A stretch of DNA of 64,000 nt from Nitzschia sp. pyKryTriq1 (GCA_956465555.1 OY101130.1:992001-1056000); one strand, 5' to 3'; shown: positions 10,180 to 21,196, counted from the first letter of the stretch. The notes: generated by a model from the letters alone, not told the origin. Numbers and translations: made by a program.

Positions 10180-11520
10180 TCACTCGCTTTTCATGGCGGC
10201 ACGTTCGACTTTGGCATCCTTCTCCAAATAATCTTGCTCGTAGGCTTCCGGGAACCATCTCATGTTGGTGTTTCCCACCATGATATCGACCGTCTTTTTG
10301 AGACGCCAAAACACATTTTGTTTCACGTACGGAACCCCGTGGCGACGGCAGATTTCTTCCATCAAGGGAGCCGACTTTTGGTAGCTCAACATGGACAGCT
10401 GAGGCCACATGTGGTGCTCAATCTGGTAGTTCAACCAACCATGCATAAAATCTACAAGGTCCGTTCCCATGTGAAAGTCCACCGAAGCAAGGACTTGTCG
10501 CAAGTAGAACGACCCGGAAAAGGGACGGCAGGCCCGTCGGAAACGGTACATGTCGTCTCCAGCGTGGTTGGTCACAATGGCAAGAAATCCGTGGACGTTG
10601 GTCAAAAGCTCGGCCAAAAAGAGATTCTTGACAGCGTTCCAGTACATGGTATTTCCCACACCCATGTATTCTCCCACTGCCAACCAAGGGAGGGGGGTCA
10701 GGAAAAAGTGGATGACAAAGTAGGGTCCCAGCACCACAGTAAATAGCTCAAAGACGGAATAAAAATAGTTCTGCCCCACGAGACAGTCCTTGATGGTCAC
10801 GGGTTCTTCCGGTTTGATGTCGGCCGGGATGGGAGTTCCTTCCCGTCGCATACGTGCGAGCTTGAGTTCCTTGTAGGTGTTGGGCGCGTAGTAGAACCAC
10901 TTCCATGACATCATGAAAAATCCTACAATGGCGTACTTGAGAAACAAAGGAACGGGCATCGTCCGTAAAAAAGCAAGATTCTGCTCGACCAGATCGGGAT
11001 CGGTGATTTCGCTCAGGTTGTAGTGATGGCGGTTGTTGTGCTCGACATTCCAAGCTTCCGGCATCATCCAGTCAAACCAATCATTGAATCGTCGCCACAG
11101 AGTACCTAGCCCGAACTTGAATCGCGACCAGCGGTTCTTGTCGGGATGGCACTTTTCGTAACCTCCGTGGCAGGTGTGGTGGGCAATCATGGTCCATCGT
11201 GAGAAAGTATACAGCGACAATCCAATGATAGAAATCGGGTTGACGCCGAAACCCATGGTGAGGAGGCCTACGGCCGCGAAACAGTTGGACCACATGATCA
11301 TTTTATTCAAGTGAGCGACATCTGCAGGTCCTTGTTCGGCTTCCAGCTTCTTGCCGAGCGCCTTGACTTCCAAAGAAAAGGCATCGAAATCAAAGTCCGC
11401 GATCCATTCATCACCGCTGGCCAGCTTGGTTTCGGTCAACGACGGCGATGCTGATGATGCTTTTGTTCTCGTGGCTGCTGCTTCCTTGGAGGAACTACTA
11501 TTAAACTCGGGTCGGCACAT
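10180..11520 (-). CDS. Membrane fatty-acid desaturase, front-end type without cytochrome b5 (copy 1)
   Basis: This single-exon gene of 446 residues starts at ATG 11520. It has the three histidine boxes of membrane di-iron desaturases: HHTCH (114-118), HNNRHH (161-166) and QIEHH (366-370). Glutamine in the third box is typical of front-end desaturases, but the fused cytochrome b5 domain (HPGG) of most eukaryotic ones is absent, so reduction must come from another donor such as ferredoxin or a free b5. Hydrophobic segments flank the boxes (about 78-113 and 255-300). The enzyme should introduce a double bond into an acyl lipid; regiospecificity and compartment cannot be read from the sequence. 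It lies head to head with a close paralogue at 12586-13908. Confidence 0.88.
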   Translation of the reverse strand: MCRPEFNSSSSKEAAATRTKASSASPSLTETKLASGDEWIADFDFDAFSLEVKALGKKLEAEQGPADVAHLNKMIMWSNCFAAVGLLTMGFGVNPISIIGLSLYTFSRWTMIAHHTCHGGYEKCHPDKNRWSRFKFGLGTLWRRFNDWFDWMMPEAWNVEHNNRHHYNLSEITDPDLVEQNLAFLRTMPVPLFLKYAIVGFFMMSWKWFYYAPNTYKELKLARMRREGTPIPADIKPEEPVTIKDCLVGQNYFYSVFELFTVVLGPYFVIHFFLTPLPWLAVGEYMGVGNTMYWNAVKNLFLAELLTNVHGFLAIVTNHAGDDMYRFRRACRPFSGSFYLRQVLASVDFHMGTDLVDFMHGWLNYQIEHHMWPQLSMLSYQKSAPLMEEICRRHGVPYVKQNVFWRLKKTVDIMVGNTNMRWFPEAYEQDYLEKDAKVERAAMKSE

Positions 11521-12585
11521 GATGGAGATGCTGGCTGCTGCTGTTTTGGTATGTTTGTTGAAAATAATAACAATGACTGCTCTCTACTAACTACTGCGAG
11601 TAGTAGAAAAAGACACAATGACGACTCTACAATTACCGTTCAGGAAGAAGAACGGTCTTTCAGTGCGCCAAAATGCGAAGTTCCATCCATACGATCGATC
11701 GATGTGCGGAGGAGGGAGGGGGGACGAGAGGCAGGAGAGGCCTTTATTATTTCCTTTCCCAATAAGCAAGTTGAATACGATTGCCCGAATATCCCGAAAA
11801 GAGGAGAAAGAGGGATCTGCATAAGTATCCTTAGGTATTACGTGGTTTTCGTTGAGAGGCCGACGATCCTCGAAATGTGTGACGAAATCGCGCGCACCAA
11901 AGGGAAACGTCACTTAGACTGGGCGCTTGTGTGGACTTTGCCACATCGCTTTTTAATAGTGCCCCTATTTGTCTCTGCCATGTCATTTTATTAATGCCTA
12001 TATAAAAGTGCGTGACGTGGAAACATTTTGATTGGCAGGCGAAGATCTTTTTCTTCCACCTCGCATTGGAATCGAGCTCGAAAGCCGACCTCGTCCCGAA
12101 ACAACCTCGAATGAAGAATCTCAGTGATACATTACCCCTAAGCCCAAGACCACATTCACTGACTGCTTAGACCCAAAAATACATCGTTTATATTCTCTAA
12201 TTTTCATTTTCGCCTAAACACTATCACTGAGGGGTGAATCTTTTCCTCAACTGCCGAAGCAAGGCAGGCAGGTGGTGAGTGTGGTGACCGAGCCGGCTCA
12301 AAATAATTCGTCATCTCTTTGTGTGGGTGGTTGGGCAGAATCCAATTTTGGGCCAAAAGCGAAAGAAGACACGTGGTGCAGAAAACAAACGGATCATCGA
12401 TCGGCAACCAAGGACGCGACGACGACCACACCACCGACCACCACCTACCCTACCGGTACAGTATCATCTTTTCCGAAGGTCCGCAACAAGCAGGGAGAGC
12501 AAAGCACACAATTTGACCACTCCGTCCTCTTGCCATTGAAATAGTCTACCTTTTTTTAAGATTTCAGGAATAGCAAGGAAGAACT
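11521..12585. promoter_or_regulatory. Bidirectional spacer between the two desaturase genes
   Basis: This 1,065-bp spacer must contain both promoters. TATAAAAG stands at 12001-12008, TGACGTGG (an ACGT-core site of the kind bound by bZIP factors; TGACGT is also the core of diatom CO2/cAMP-responsive elements) at 12013-12020, and ATTGG (inverted CCAAT) at 12031-12035. If the TATA box serves the plus gene, the leader would be about 550 bases. These calls rest on motif matches only. Confidence 0.4.
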
Positions 12586-13908
12586 ATGTGTGCACCAGAA
12601 CTCAGCTCGAAAGTGGCTACGTTGGATAAAACCAACTCAGTAGTAGCACCACCAGGGACCAAACTCGCCAAAGAAGATGAGTGGCTGAACAAGTTCGACT
12701 TTGAAGCCTTTTCGGAGGAAGTCCGCGTCTTGGGCAAGCAGCTCGAAGCTGCACAAGGTCCCGCCGATGTCGCTCATTTGAATAAAATGATCATGTGGTC
12801 CAACACCTGTGCCGCCGTAGGCCTCCTCACCATGGGTTTCGGCGTGAACCCGATTTCTATCCTTGGATTGTCGCTGTATACATTCTCGCGATGGACCATG
12901 ATTGCCCACCACACCTGCCACGGAGGTTACGAAAAGTGCCATCCCGACAAGAACCGCTGGTCGCGATTCAAGTTCGGGCTAGGTACTCTGTGGCGACGAT
13001 TCAATGATTGGTTTGACTGGATGATGCCGGAAGCTTGGAATGTCGAGCACAACAACCGTCATCACTACAACTTGAGTGAAATCACCGATCCCGATCTGGT
13101 CGAGCAAAACCTCCATGATGTGCGCGTGTCGTCGGCGCCCATGGCCGTCAAGTACTTGCGTGTGGTCGGCGCCATGATGACTTGGAAGTGGTTCTACTAC
13201 GCGCCCAACACCTACAAGGAGTTGAAGCTCGCACGTATGCGTCGCAACGGTACGCCCATCCCTGCGGATGTCAGGCCCGAAGATGCCGTCACCTTCACCG
13301 AGTGTTTGATGGGACGCAACTCCTTTTATTCGTTCTTTGAATTGATCGCTGTGGTGTTGGGACCCTACTTTGTCATCCATTTCTTCCTCGCTCCCCTTCC
13401 CTGGTTGGCAGTGGGAGAGTACATGGGTGTGGGAAATACCATGTACTGGAACGCTGTCAAGAATCTCTTTTTGGCCGAGATCTTGACCAATATGCACGGA
13501 TTCCTTGCGGTTGTCACCAACCACGCTGGAGACGACATGTACCGTTTCCGACGGGCCTGCCGTCCCTTTTCCGGGTCGTTCTACTTGCGACAGGTCCTCG
13601 CATCTGTGGACTACCACATGGGATCGGATCTTGTCGATTTCATGCACGGTTGGTTGAACTACCAGATTGAGCACCACATGTGGCCTCAGCTGTCCATGTT
13701 GAGCTACCAAAAGTCGGCTCCCTTGATGGAAGAAATCTGCCGTCGCCACGGGGTTCCGTACGTGAAGCAGAATGTGTTTTGGCGTCTCAAGAAAACAGTC
13801 GATATCATGGTGGGCAAGACCAGTATGAGATGGTTCCCGGAGTCTTACGAAGAGGAGTACTTGAAAGTCGACTCGGTTCAAGAGGCCAAGGCGCTCAAAG
13901 GCCAATAG
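12586..13908 (+). CDS. Membrane fatty-acid desaturase, front-end type without cytochrome b5 (copy 2)
   Basis: This single-exon gene of 440 residues has the same three histidine boxes (HHTCH, HNNRHH, QIEHH) as its divergent neighbour and the same lack of a cytochrome b5 domain. From the first transmembrane segment to the second His box, and again over the last third, the two proteins are almost identical and even the DNA is nearly identical for long runs. The N-terminal 40 residues, a segment after the second box (HDVRVSSAPMAVKYLRVVGA here) and the last 10 residues differ strongly. This mosaic suggests duplication with later gene conversion. The two copies may differ in substrate or targeting; the His boxes do not distinguish them. 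Confidence 0.88.
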   Translation: MCAPELSSKVATLDKTNSVVAPPGTKLAKEDEWLNKFDFEAFSEEVRVLGKQLEAAQGPADVAHLNKMIMWSNTCAAVGLLTMGFGVNPISILGLSLYTFSRWTMIAHHTCHGGYEKCHPDKNRWSRFKFGLGTLWRRFNDWFDWMMPEAWNVEHNNRHHYNLSEITDPDLVEQNLHDVRVSSAPMAVKYLRVVGAMMTWKWFYYAPNTYKELKLARMRRNGTPIPADVRPEDAVTFTECLMGRNSFYSFFELIAVVLGPYFVIHFFLAPLPWLAVGEYMGVGNTMYWNAVKNLFLAEILTNMHGFLAVVTNHAGDDMYRFRRACRPFSGSFYLRQVLASVDYHMGSDLVDFMHGWLNYQIEHHMWPQLSMLSYQKSAPLMEEICRRHGVPYVKQNVFWRLKKTVDIMVGKTSMRWFPESYEEEYLKVDSVQEAKALKGQ

Positions 13909-14263
13909 TAAACAAACAAAACAGCAGCAACACCACAATGGGCAAATTTCAGCGGTCAACGGAATCGGCCGCGCCGATAATATTAATAATAATAATACCC
14001 TTCACGTCTTTCCTTTTCAACCACACATACAACAAAATTGCTTACTATAAAGTGAACGATATATATCCATGCAATGCAGTACGTACAAGAAAAGTAGCAC
14101 CGGTAGACTGGTGATGAAGCTTTCTACTGAAAAATGAATGAATAACATCTATAATATTGTTGTGAAGGGTCGTGTGGTCCTTGCCACTCCTTTCAAATTA
14201 ATTATTTCTTGATGGTTTGGTTTGGTTCGGTTCTTCGCAGCTCAATCCTTTTTGTCCTCAAGA
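13909..14263. other. Spacer between convergent genes
   Basis: The spacer has AT-rich stretches (TAATAATAATAATA near 13980) and GGTTTGGTTTGGTTCGGTTC near 14215. No gene was seen; it presumably contains both 3' ends. Confidence 0.5.
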
Positions 14264-15754
14264 TCACGATTGATGTAACACAGAAATCTTTCTCAATGAA
14301 GATCGGAGCGACGCGGATCGATTCCTAGCAAATTTCTCCTCTTTAGTGCTGGGTGTTTCTCCTGCTGCTGCGTTGGTTTTGGAAGAAGCAAGCCCCATGT
14401 ATTTTTCCAACTCAAGAGGGTCTCCACAGCACATATCTAAGAAGTCCGGATGCCTTGAGTGCTCCGTTGCCTCCGGCAGTTCCACAACTTCTGCTGCTTC
14501 TGATGTTTGTGGTGGTGCTGCCTCCTCCTCCTCCTCCTGCTGCTGCTGGTCGTAGTCGGGGTCTGCCGGCAACGATTCTGCGTTGCTACCCACACGAGAT
14601 AAAGCAGCTTCATCGGGATTTGATACCAAATCAGAATCATTTGCCATCAACACGTCAACAACCTCCTCTTGTGAGTACCTATCAGCAGAGCCATCCCCGG
14701 AACCACCAGCTGCTTCTGGGCCATCCGACATGGTTTGAGAAAGATCGTGATCGTAGTCTTCTCCCGTGAAGCTCTCACCAGGAGCGTCCGGTGCCGTCTC
14801 TTCATCGTATTTGGCATCTTCATCTTCCAAACTTGTATCTCCTTGCCCCTTTTCGTCGTGGCTTTCGTCATCACCGTGTTCTTCCGGATGATACCTCATC
14901 GCCCCTCCTCCCCGCGTGCTGATGCAACAGAGTCCGCACAGACGAGCATCCTTGTATGGACTCATGGCAAAGAATGCAATCGCGATCAACATATATGCGA
15001 CAGTCGCAGATAAGGAATAAATACCACCCTTTTGAAGTCGACACTGATTTTGCGAGAGGGCGTCAAGGCTGCGTGTTCCAGAGTAAAAATGAATATCGTG
15101 AGCAGTGGTGGAAAACAATGGCGGTATGATAGTTCGAACATTTACGAATTTCTTCTTCACGAGACTTACCAAAATTGCGTTTCCGCAAAGATGAAAAACG
15201 AGCACATTTGTACGAGACCGGCAGAGAAAAAGAAGAATCGAATAAGCATATAGCTCCCTCGCACACGACACAGACAACACTCAAAAAGGATTTGAATGAG
15301 GGCCAAGAATGCGACCACCGGGGCAACGATACTGCACCACTGAGCTACATAAAAGTACCGTTGTTGTCCGACCTCCTTCCAATCCTCATACTTGATGCAT
15401 TCTTCCCCGAAGATACCCGACGAGTCCGAGGTCTTGGAATATTGAAAGAGACCCACGGACGCTTTGGACAATTCGTCAAAAGGAGGCGAAAGGCCCTCGA
15501 ATGGTTCTCCATCTAGAGCTCGATAAGAGAAGAACTGACAGGAATAAATGGAAAACAACGACAATGTGATTGCCCCAGCCCCTAAAATTAAAAAGAGGAA
15601 CCTGTATGGATTTCCAAACACATTTTTGTTATTATTGAGAACGGTAGGACGATACAAAGAAACCACCAGATATCGGCTGAACAACTCACCTGCAACAAGC
15701 GGATATTCTGCTCTGACGTGGAGCATCGTTTTCGTATACAATTACTGACTCCAT
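14264..15754 (-). CDS. Four-helix membrane protein, tetraspan family member A (three exons)
   Basis: I read complement(14264-15068, 15170-15601, 15690-15754), 433 residues, with introns of 88 and 101 bp that are both phase 2. ATG 15754 gives a 21-residue cytosolic start, TM1 at about 23-42, then C43 in SCQFFSY. The large loop has VGLFQY and CIKYEDW; TM2 follows an AQ motif (AQWCSIVAPVVAF), TM3 ends at FAETQF just before intron 2, and TM4 follows the CRLQKGG motif. The tail (from about residue 210) is acidic, rich in E, D and S, and probably cytosolic. The layout matches members B (16935-18553) and C (25233-26619). It resembles claudin/tetraspanin topology, but I see no CCG motif, so the family is unassigned and its function unknown. 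Confidence 0.72.
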
Positions 15755-16244
15755 TGTCAACTTTTGAATCTCTCTTTCACTTGGAATCGAAGGCAATAGC
15801 CTCGGTCAAAACTGCAGGATCAAAACCTCCGACGAGAGTTCCCCATTAAAGACTTCGCTTATTATTCGTCTTTTGTTGATCTTGTGGAGCGGTTTCAGCG
15901 ATGAGAATACTTTCGCTACCGGTACTAGCAAGAATGTGCGATTATTGGGTTATGTAAGATATTGATCGCCGTATATAATTTTCGGCGATCGCCCAAAAAA
16001 CACTACTAATATATATGCCCTTTATGGCCTGCCCGCTTTCTCATGTAAAAATTGTATAAGAAGAGCCTGCCGGTAGACTGCCGACGCCGGCCGGCAAGCT
16101 TACAGTAGAAGACAACGACGAAAACACTCCTCACTCATCGCACTCTCCGAACAAGGACATATCAACCTCTATGAAATACAGGGAAGCGCTCACAACACAA
16201 TCACAATTGATCTTTTATCGACCATTCATCCTACCCCGTCTGAA
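15755..16244. promoter_or_regulatory. Divergent spacer between tetraspan A and a TPR-like gene
   Basis: This 490-bp spacer lies between two divergent start codons. It contains TATAATTTTCGGCGATCG near 15974, with GGCGATCGCC, a 10-bp palindrome, inside it, and ATATATATGCCC near 16010. The promoter assignment is by position only. Confidence 0.35.
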
Positions 16245-16829
16245 ATGTTCGGAGTCATCAAGGCGTTGGGCCTATGGGCGTTTGCCTTATCTTCGGGCCC
16301 CTCCAACAAGAATTTCGTTTTTCAAAACGCCCGTCTCAAGGGGGCTTTGGAATTCTACCAGGAAGGGCAGCAGTTGCTGCAAGGCGGCAGCTATCAAGAG
16401 GGATGCGATGCTATTATGACAGGAATATTTTCGGGTCGAAAAGTGGTAGAAGCAATGCAAGTTGAAAACGATCCGGAAAGTGCGGATGCGTTGGAGTGGT
16501 TGGTTTCTTGTTACATATCCTGTTGTGAGGCACGAATGAAGCTAGGCGATTGGCAGACGGCTCGAAGTGACGCATGGGCGGCTTGCATGTTTTCACAAAG
16601 CTTGAATCTACAAGCATTACAGTGCATGCTGACAGTATGTGAGAATACCGATGACCTATTTGGCCAGCTATCCACTTTGAAATCCATTCAAACACTACTA
16701 CTGCTCTCCGACGATGACGACGACGACGACGGATCATCCCTTTCTGAAACTGCGCTTATTTCGCTGGAGTATGTCGAAAAGAGGATCGAAGAAGTCGAGA
16801 CGCTTCTGGAAAATACATTCAAAACTTGA
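16245..16829 (+). CDS. Small TPR-like helical protein with possible signal peptide
   Basis: This is a single exon of 194 residues. The first 18 residues (MFGVIKALGLWAFALSSG) are hydrophobic and could be a signal peptide or anchor. The rest reads as paired amphipathic helices with TPR-like spacing (ALEFYQEGQQLLQGGSYQEG, CCEARMKLGDWQTARSDAW), followed by a run of seven aspartates near 162-168 and a final helix. I cannot name a family. Its 3' end faces that of tetraspan B with 105 bp between the stops. Confidence 0.6.
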   Translation: MFGVIKALGLWAFALSSGPSNKNFVFQNARLKGALEFYQEGQQLLQGGSYQEGCDAIMTGIFSGRKVVEAMQVENDPESADALEWLVSCYISCCEARMKLGDWQTARSDAWAACMFSQSLNLQALQCMLTVCENTDDLFGQLSTLKSIQTLLLLSDDDDDDDGSSLSETALISLEYVEKRIEEVETLLENTFKT

Positions 16830-16934
16830 TGATGGTATGTACTCGTATCTGAAAGTTTTTACGGATGACCTTATGAGAACCGACCTTCTTGTCAGTGGCT
16901 ATGGGGGGATGATGCTTCTTCGAGGCCATATTAC

Positions 16935-18553
16935 TCATGAAAGTCCGAGAGTCTCTGACAATGTTGATAAGCAAGGATCCAAGTCCGGAGCAGCCGGAAC
17001 GTCACCAGATCCTGCATCGTTCTTGGAGTGCGATGTCGTCTCTCCACTGATCATGTTTACTGTTCCGGGTGATGATGCTTCGTTTATCCTATTCTCCTCG
17101 CATTGATGATTCGTTGTATTAGCACCGAGACTTGGAAGGTCCGTTGTACTACTAGTTGGGGGTCCAAACATATCTGCTGCCGTTTTCAGCAGGAATAGTA
17201 TCCCGCTTTCACCTTTTTCTTGATCACTTATTTCTGCAGAGTTGGACTTCTCTTTATCAGATGTTTCATTCTCTGGAGCTTCTTCAAACTGACTCCAAAA
17301 ATCACGGGAGCGGGAGGGATCCACCTCCTGCTGCTGCTGCTGCTGCTCCTGAGAATCTTGAGTGACATCCATGGTGACTTCTCCTTCTTCCACCATTTCC
17401 AGTAGCGCCGGCATTTTTCCTCGCTGTTGTTCCCCATCATGCATCACTTCACGAGACAAAATCAATACTTTGTATTGCTTCTTGTTGTCATTGTTGGTGG
17501 TGCCATTTTTGTTGTTGTTGTTGTTGTTGCTGTTTCCGTTTCGAATATGCGCCCGAATTCGCAGCCTAGCAGTGACGAGTATCCCCAGCAGCGCCATAAA
17601 ATAGAATATTATTGCCAAGATGGCCGAAATGGCTCCTCCAGCCATCTGACACTGGTCCTCGTCTCGGCTGAAAGGAAAGAATTGAAAACAACAAGCAACA
17701 ACAACAATATAACAATGAGGAGAATGAGTAGACGCATGCACAATAAGATAATCATTAGACAAGGATGGGCTGTGACAACCTACCAAAAGATTTCGTTTTC
17801 TTGAAATGCCACAAAGCTGAAAACCTGGGAAAGCCATGCCATGAACCAAGCCCCAATCATGATCCAAAATGTACAAGTAGTAGTACTGGTTCTTGTTGTA
17901 CTGGTAGTAGTAGTCGCAGTACTATCACCACTGCGTTGTTGCCTGTGACAAGACCACAAAGAAGAACGACACAGCAACAAATGAAGACCATATGTCAAAC
18001 ATCCAATCACGGCAAGTACGGGAGCCATGGTCCCCAATATTTGGGCCGTCCGAAGGCGCCCATTCAAAATATCTCCATCATAGGCTTGGCATTCGGAAGA
18101 ACTTTTCAAAATGCCTACTACACCCGTGCCGGATGATGATGATGATGATGATGCGTCGTCCTCGTTGCTGCTGCTATAATCGTATCGAAAGAGTCCCACC
18201 CGAAGATAGAATAGTGTTGATGTTGTGTCCTCGCCCCCCTCGTCGTTAGCGCTGTTGGTGCTCAAAGTAGTCTCGAAGAAATCACATCGGGCCACTGCTC
18301 CCAATGAAAATACCACGCCCACCAAGGCGAAGATCATTGATACGACCCTATAATATGCACAGATAATAATATGGATAATAATGCAAGAAACGATGATTTA
18401 TGTATACCATGATGTGAGTATGCGGTCTGGTCGTCGTCGCTTTACAACGATGAAGAATCATTTCACGAGTACACAAAACGAGTATTATAGACAGTACCGT
18501 ATTACATACCGGCCGCACTGAATTCTCCATTCACCCATGGCAATTCCATCCAT
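16935..18553 (-). CDS. Four-helix membrane protein, tetraspan family member B (three exons)
   Basis: I read complement(16935-17667, 17784-18347, 18510-18553), 446 residues. Both introns (162 and 116 bp) are phase 2 and sit at the same places as in member A: the first just before TM1, the second after a Phe at the end of TM3 (ENEIF, then TG|C). The protein has a short N-terminus, TM1 at about 16-35, C36 in RCDFFET, VGLFRY, CQAYDG and an AQ motif before TM2 (APVLAVIGCLTYG). TM4 follows CQMAGGA. The tail is long with Asn, Gln and Glu runs. The intron-2 acceptor has an excellent pyrimidine tract. Sequence outside the helices has diverged strongly from A, so the duplication is old although the genes lie only about 1.2 kb apart. 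Confidence 0.72.
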
Positions 18554-19191
18554 CCTATTATTAATACCCCGGAATTGTTTCATGCTGTTCTTGTGGACGA
18601 GTGATGCCATGGTGATGCTTTGTTCGGTCAATATCCTCATTCCAAATATTCACTGCTACTACTACTACACTATCAGCAGTATCCACCAAGAATAGTAATC
18701 TCAATGGGGGTAATAGGGGGTGATTGAAATGGTGATGATCATGATCATCACGCTGCTGGGTACTCTCTACCAATAGTAGTAGAGGGGTACCGTACTGCGG
18801 AGCAGCAGGGCCACACACACAAGTCATGATAGGATTGATAGTCGTCATAGTCGCTTACCGGTACGGCAGTCTAGTAGTAGTAGAAAATGAATACGAATAT
18901 TTCACTGGCCAATTTTGTGACTGACGGATGTTCCGTTGGCTCGGAGGGCGCGTGCTACCGGAGGACAAAAGTACTGTACATATGTACCGGTAGTGACGCC
19001 CGAAGCTCCACCGCGCAAATACGCGTGGTGAGGATCATTGGTGGGAGGTCGGTTGAAGGGACGTTAACGAGCAGGCAGCAGGTGCGTATCTTCGAGCCTG
19101 TATATGTCTCATCTGTGTCGCATTCATAATTGGACGACCGCCGGTTTCTGCCTTGTTTTTGCTACCGCCGGTACTAAAACACTGGGCTTTT
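18554..19191. other. Intergenic spacer
   Basis: Nothing coding was recognised. TAGTAGTAG and ACCGGTA motifs are scattered through it. It borders the repeat block that starts at 19192. Confidence 0.4.
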
Positions 19192-19262
19192 ACGACAGCC
19201 ATGGTGACCTACTCTGAAAGACTGACAGTCTCCAGTGTGCCCTTGGATCCCCACGGCCATCG
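19192..19262 (+). repeat. Repeat R1, uninterrupted copy
   Basis: These about 70 bp (starting ACGACAGCCATGGTGACC and ending CCACGGCCATCG) recur at 20206-20252 plus 21690-21717, where they are split by the terminal-repeat element. This copy therefore shows the unoccupied insertion site, CTCCAGTGTGCCC. Confidence 0.85.
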
Positions 19263-19737
19263 TGCAATACACACGGTCTACGCGACTCGTACGACCATAG
19301 TCTGCCCGTCGTCGGTAGATAATGTCCTGAAGGATCTTCCACGCTAGTGCGCGCCGTGCATGCGCAGACGCCCTAGCCACGACCAGTCGATGACGTGGTC
19401 GGCCCGTAATGACTCGGGTGCGTGTGAGACGCGCGACGTACGACTGGCCCCCGTCCGTTGCTAAGACTCAACAGAAACTACAAGTCTATGTACTAGACTG
19501 CAACTGCCAAACAGGCACCGAAAATAGCTCATCACATAAAATGAGATTCAAACCACATGAAATAGATTCATCTGGTCAACCATGTGAAAGTCATGCAAGA
19601 TTAATATTTCGCCAAGTCAGCGCAATATCTTTTCTCAACAATTGATTTTGAAACAAGTAGTTCCAAAATAACCATTCATTTCTAGCTCATAATTTACACT
19701 TTCAATCATTCTTGTCGACTACCTCGTGCATAGGGCA

Positions 19738-20120
19738 ATCGGGTGGTCGTACCTATTAACCACCACTTTCTTTACCTCATCCACTGTCCCGATAACCTCA
19801 GCGCTTACACCAATCGACAGGTTACCACTCACAGAGAGGAGTCCAGGAAGTCAAAGAACTCGCAGGGGTCGACTATATTGTTTCACTACCTTGATTGGGA
19901 AGCTATTCGGCGCCTTCTCGTTGACGGCAGACCCGGTATGACAAGATCTTTTATGAACAAGAAGCGCAACACCATCTACAAACACAACTCCAAAAAGAGA
20001 CCGCAAGAGACAAGCTCAGAAATCCAAAAAGACAACGAATTGCAAGACCCTACGCTACAATTCTACTACGCAAACGAAACGGACAACTTGACAAGCGATC
20101 TATTCCCTTTTTACTTTTAA
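19738..20120 (+). other. Repeat R2 copy followed by a coding-like remnant
   Basis: 19738-19797 (GGGTGGTCGTACCTATTAAC onward) is repeated at 21714-21774. The frame running to 20120 has protein-like composition in its second half (DWEAIRRLLVDGRPGMTRSF, later NELQDPTLQFYYANET, ending NLTSDLFPFYF), but I recognise no domain. It is probably the remains of an older dispersed element or gene. Confidence 0.3.
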
Positions 20121-20252
20121 TTTAATTCCCACCCGCCCGCCCGGGCCTTCCAGCTGGCGACGCCAAGCTCGAAGTCCTAAGGATGTAGTGACCTTTGGTC
20201 GTCTCACGACAGCCATGGTGACCTACTCTGAAAGACTGACAGTCTCCAGTGT

Positions 20253-20453
20253 TGCACTATGCATGCAGTCAGGAGTCACGTCTGGCCTTCAGCCGGGATG
20301 TGCTCTGAAAAAGGGGGGTTGAGGTTCGGTCTCGAACCCACGGCCTCACACTCTGTGCGTTAGCCTTTAGCCATTGTAGCATTTGGAGCTCTCTTATTCA
20401 GAGGAGTGGGGAATGTCTTAAAGACTGTCTTGTGCCGTGTCCTGTGTATTGCA
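20253..20453. repeat. Terminal direct repeat, left copy, with tRNA-like box A/box B
   Basis: On the minus strand this repeat contains TGGCTAAAGG (20373-20364), a good pol III box A, and GGTTCGAGACC (20338-20328), a near-perfect box B (GGTTCGANNCC). The 25-bp gap between them is typical of a tRNA gene. Cloverleaf-like D-arm and T-arm sequence surrounds them. It is therefore tRNA-derived, as in SINE heads, but sits inside a terminal repeat. Confidence 0.7.
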
Positions 20454-21040
20454 CTCTCCCCCAAGACATTTCTCACTTAGATGCCTTGTATCAGTTGTTA
20501 ATTGTTTTTATTGCTAGGCGGGCGTGGTCTTTTGCAGGCGTGCGTGGTCAGAGGGCCGACGCTTCACGTCATAGTAACCATTACACACTGCAGTACGAGC
20601 CGCGCGCGCTCTGGAATTGTCGGGCTTCGCCTCGAAGTGTATTTTTTTTCCGGCCATTCTTGGCGCTTCGGGTCGTGTTAAAGTTGTGTTTTTATTACTT
20701 ATGGTGCGGTCGTACGGTCCTTTATGTTGTTGATATGCCCGTAGTTGGTGTGGGCGGGTGGGCGCTGCTCGCTCTTCCACTTATTGTTTGTTCTTGTGTG
20801 TATGTGCCCTTCACTGGTGGCAGTTGGTAGTGGTGGGGAAACTGCGCTCCTCCGAGTTATTATGTGCTGGTTTTTGCGCCTCAATCTCTGGGCGGGCGGG
20901 AAGGGTGGGATTTTTCTTCTTTTCTCCCCCGAGTTTGTAGTGCCCTTCTGCTACACTGTGGGCGTGTGTTGCAATTGTGCCGTGCGGGTGATCAGGCCGT
21001 CGGTATATTGCGATGATTTTTGTTTATGGTTGTTATTATT

Positions 21041-21196
21041 TATAGTAGGTTGGTTGGTCGAGAAGCACTGCTACCTCTTGAGGCTTCCGTACGGAACTCC
21101 TCCCAATGGTTTGCTTGTTATAGTAGGTTAGTTGGTCGAGAAGCGCTGCTACCTCTTGAGGCTTCCATACGGAACTCCTCCCAATGTTTCGCTAGC
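21041..21196. repeat. 78-bp tandem duplication inside the element
   Basis: Two units (21041-21118 and 21119-21196) both begin TATAGTAGGTT and contain GGTCGAGAAGC and CTACCTCTTGAGGCTTCC. They differ at a handful of bases, whereas the terminal repeats appear identical, so the duplication predates the insertion. Confidence 0.85.

Noticed and set aside
12979-13959. 326-codon open frame antisense to desaturase copy 2
   Set aside because: It is a shadow frame of a well-supported gene; the equivalent frame over copy 1 (10159-10746) is similar because the DNA is conserved.
15166-15741. Tetraspan A read as a single unspliced 191-residue protein
   Set aside because: That frame begins with TTG and ends in the intron; splicing at phase-2 sites shared with members B and C gives a complete four-helix protein.
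20292-20374. A functional tRNA gene in the terminal repeat
   Set aside because: Boxes A and B are good but no acceptor stem pairing was found, and the same sequence is present in both repeats, so it is tRNA-derived repeat sequence.
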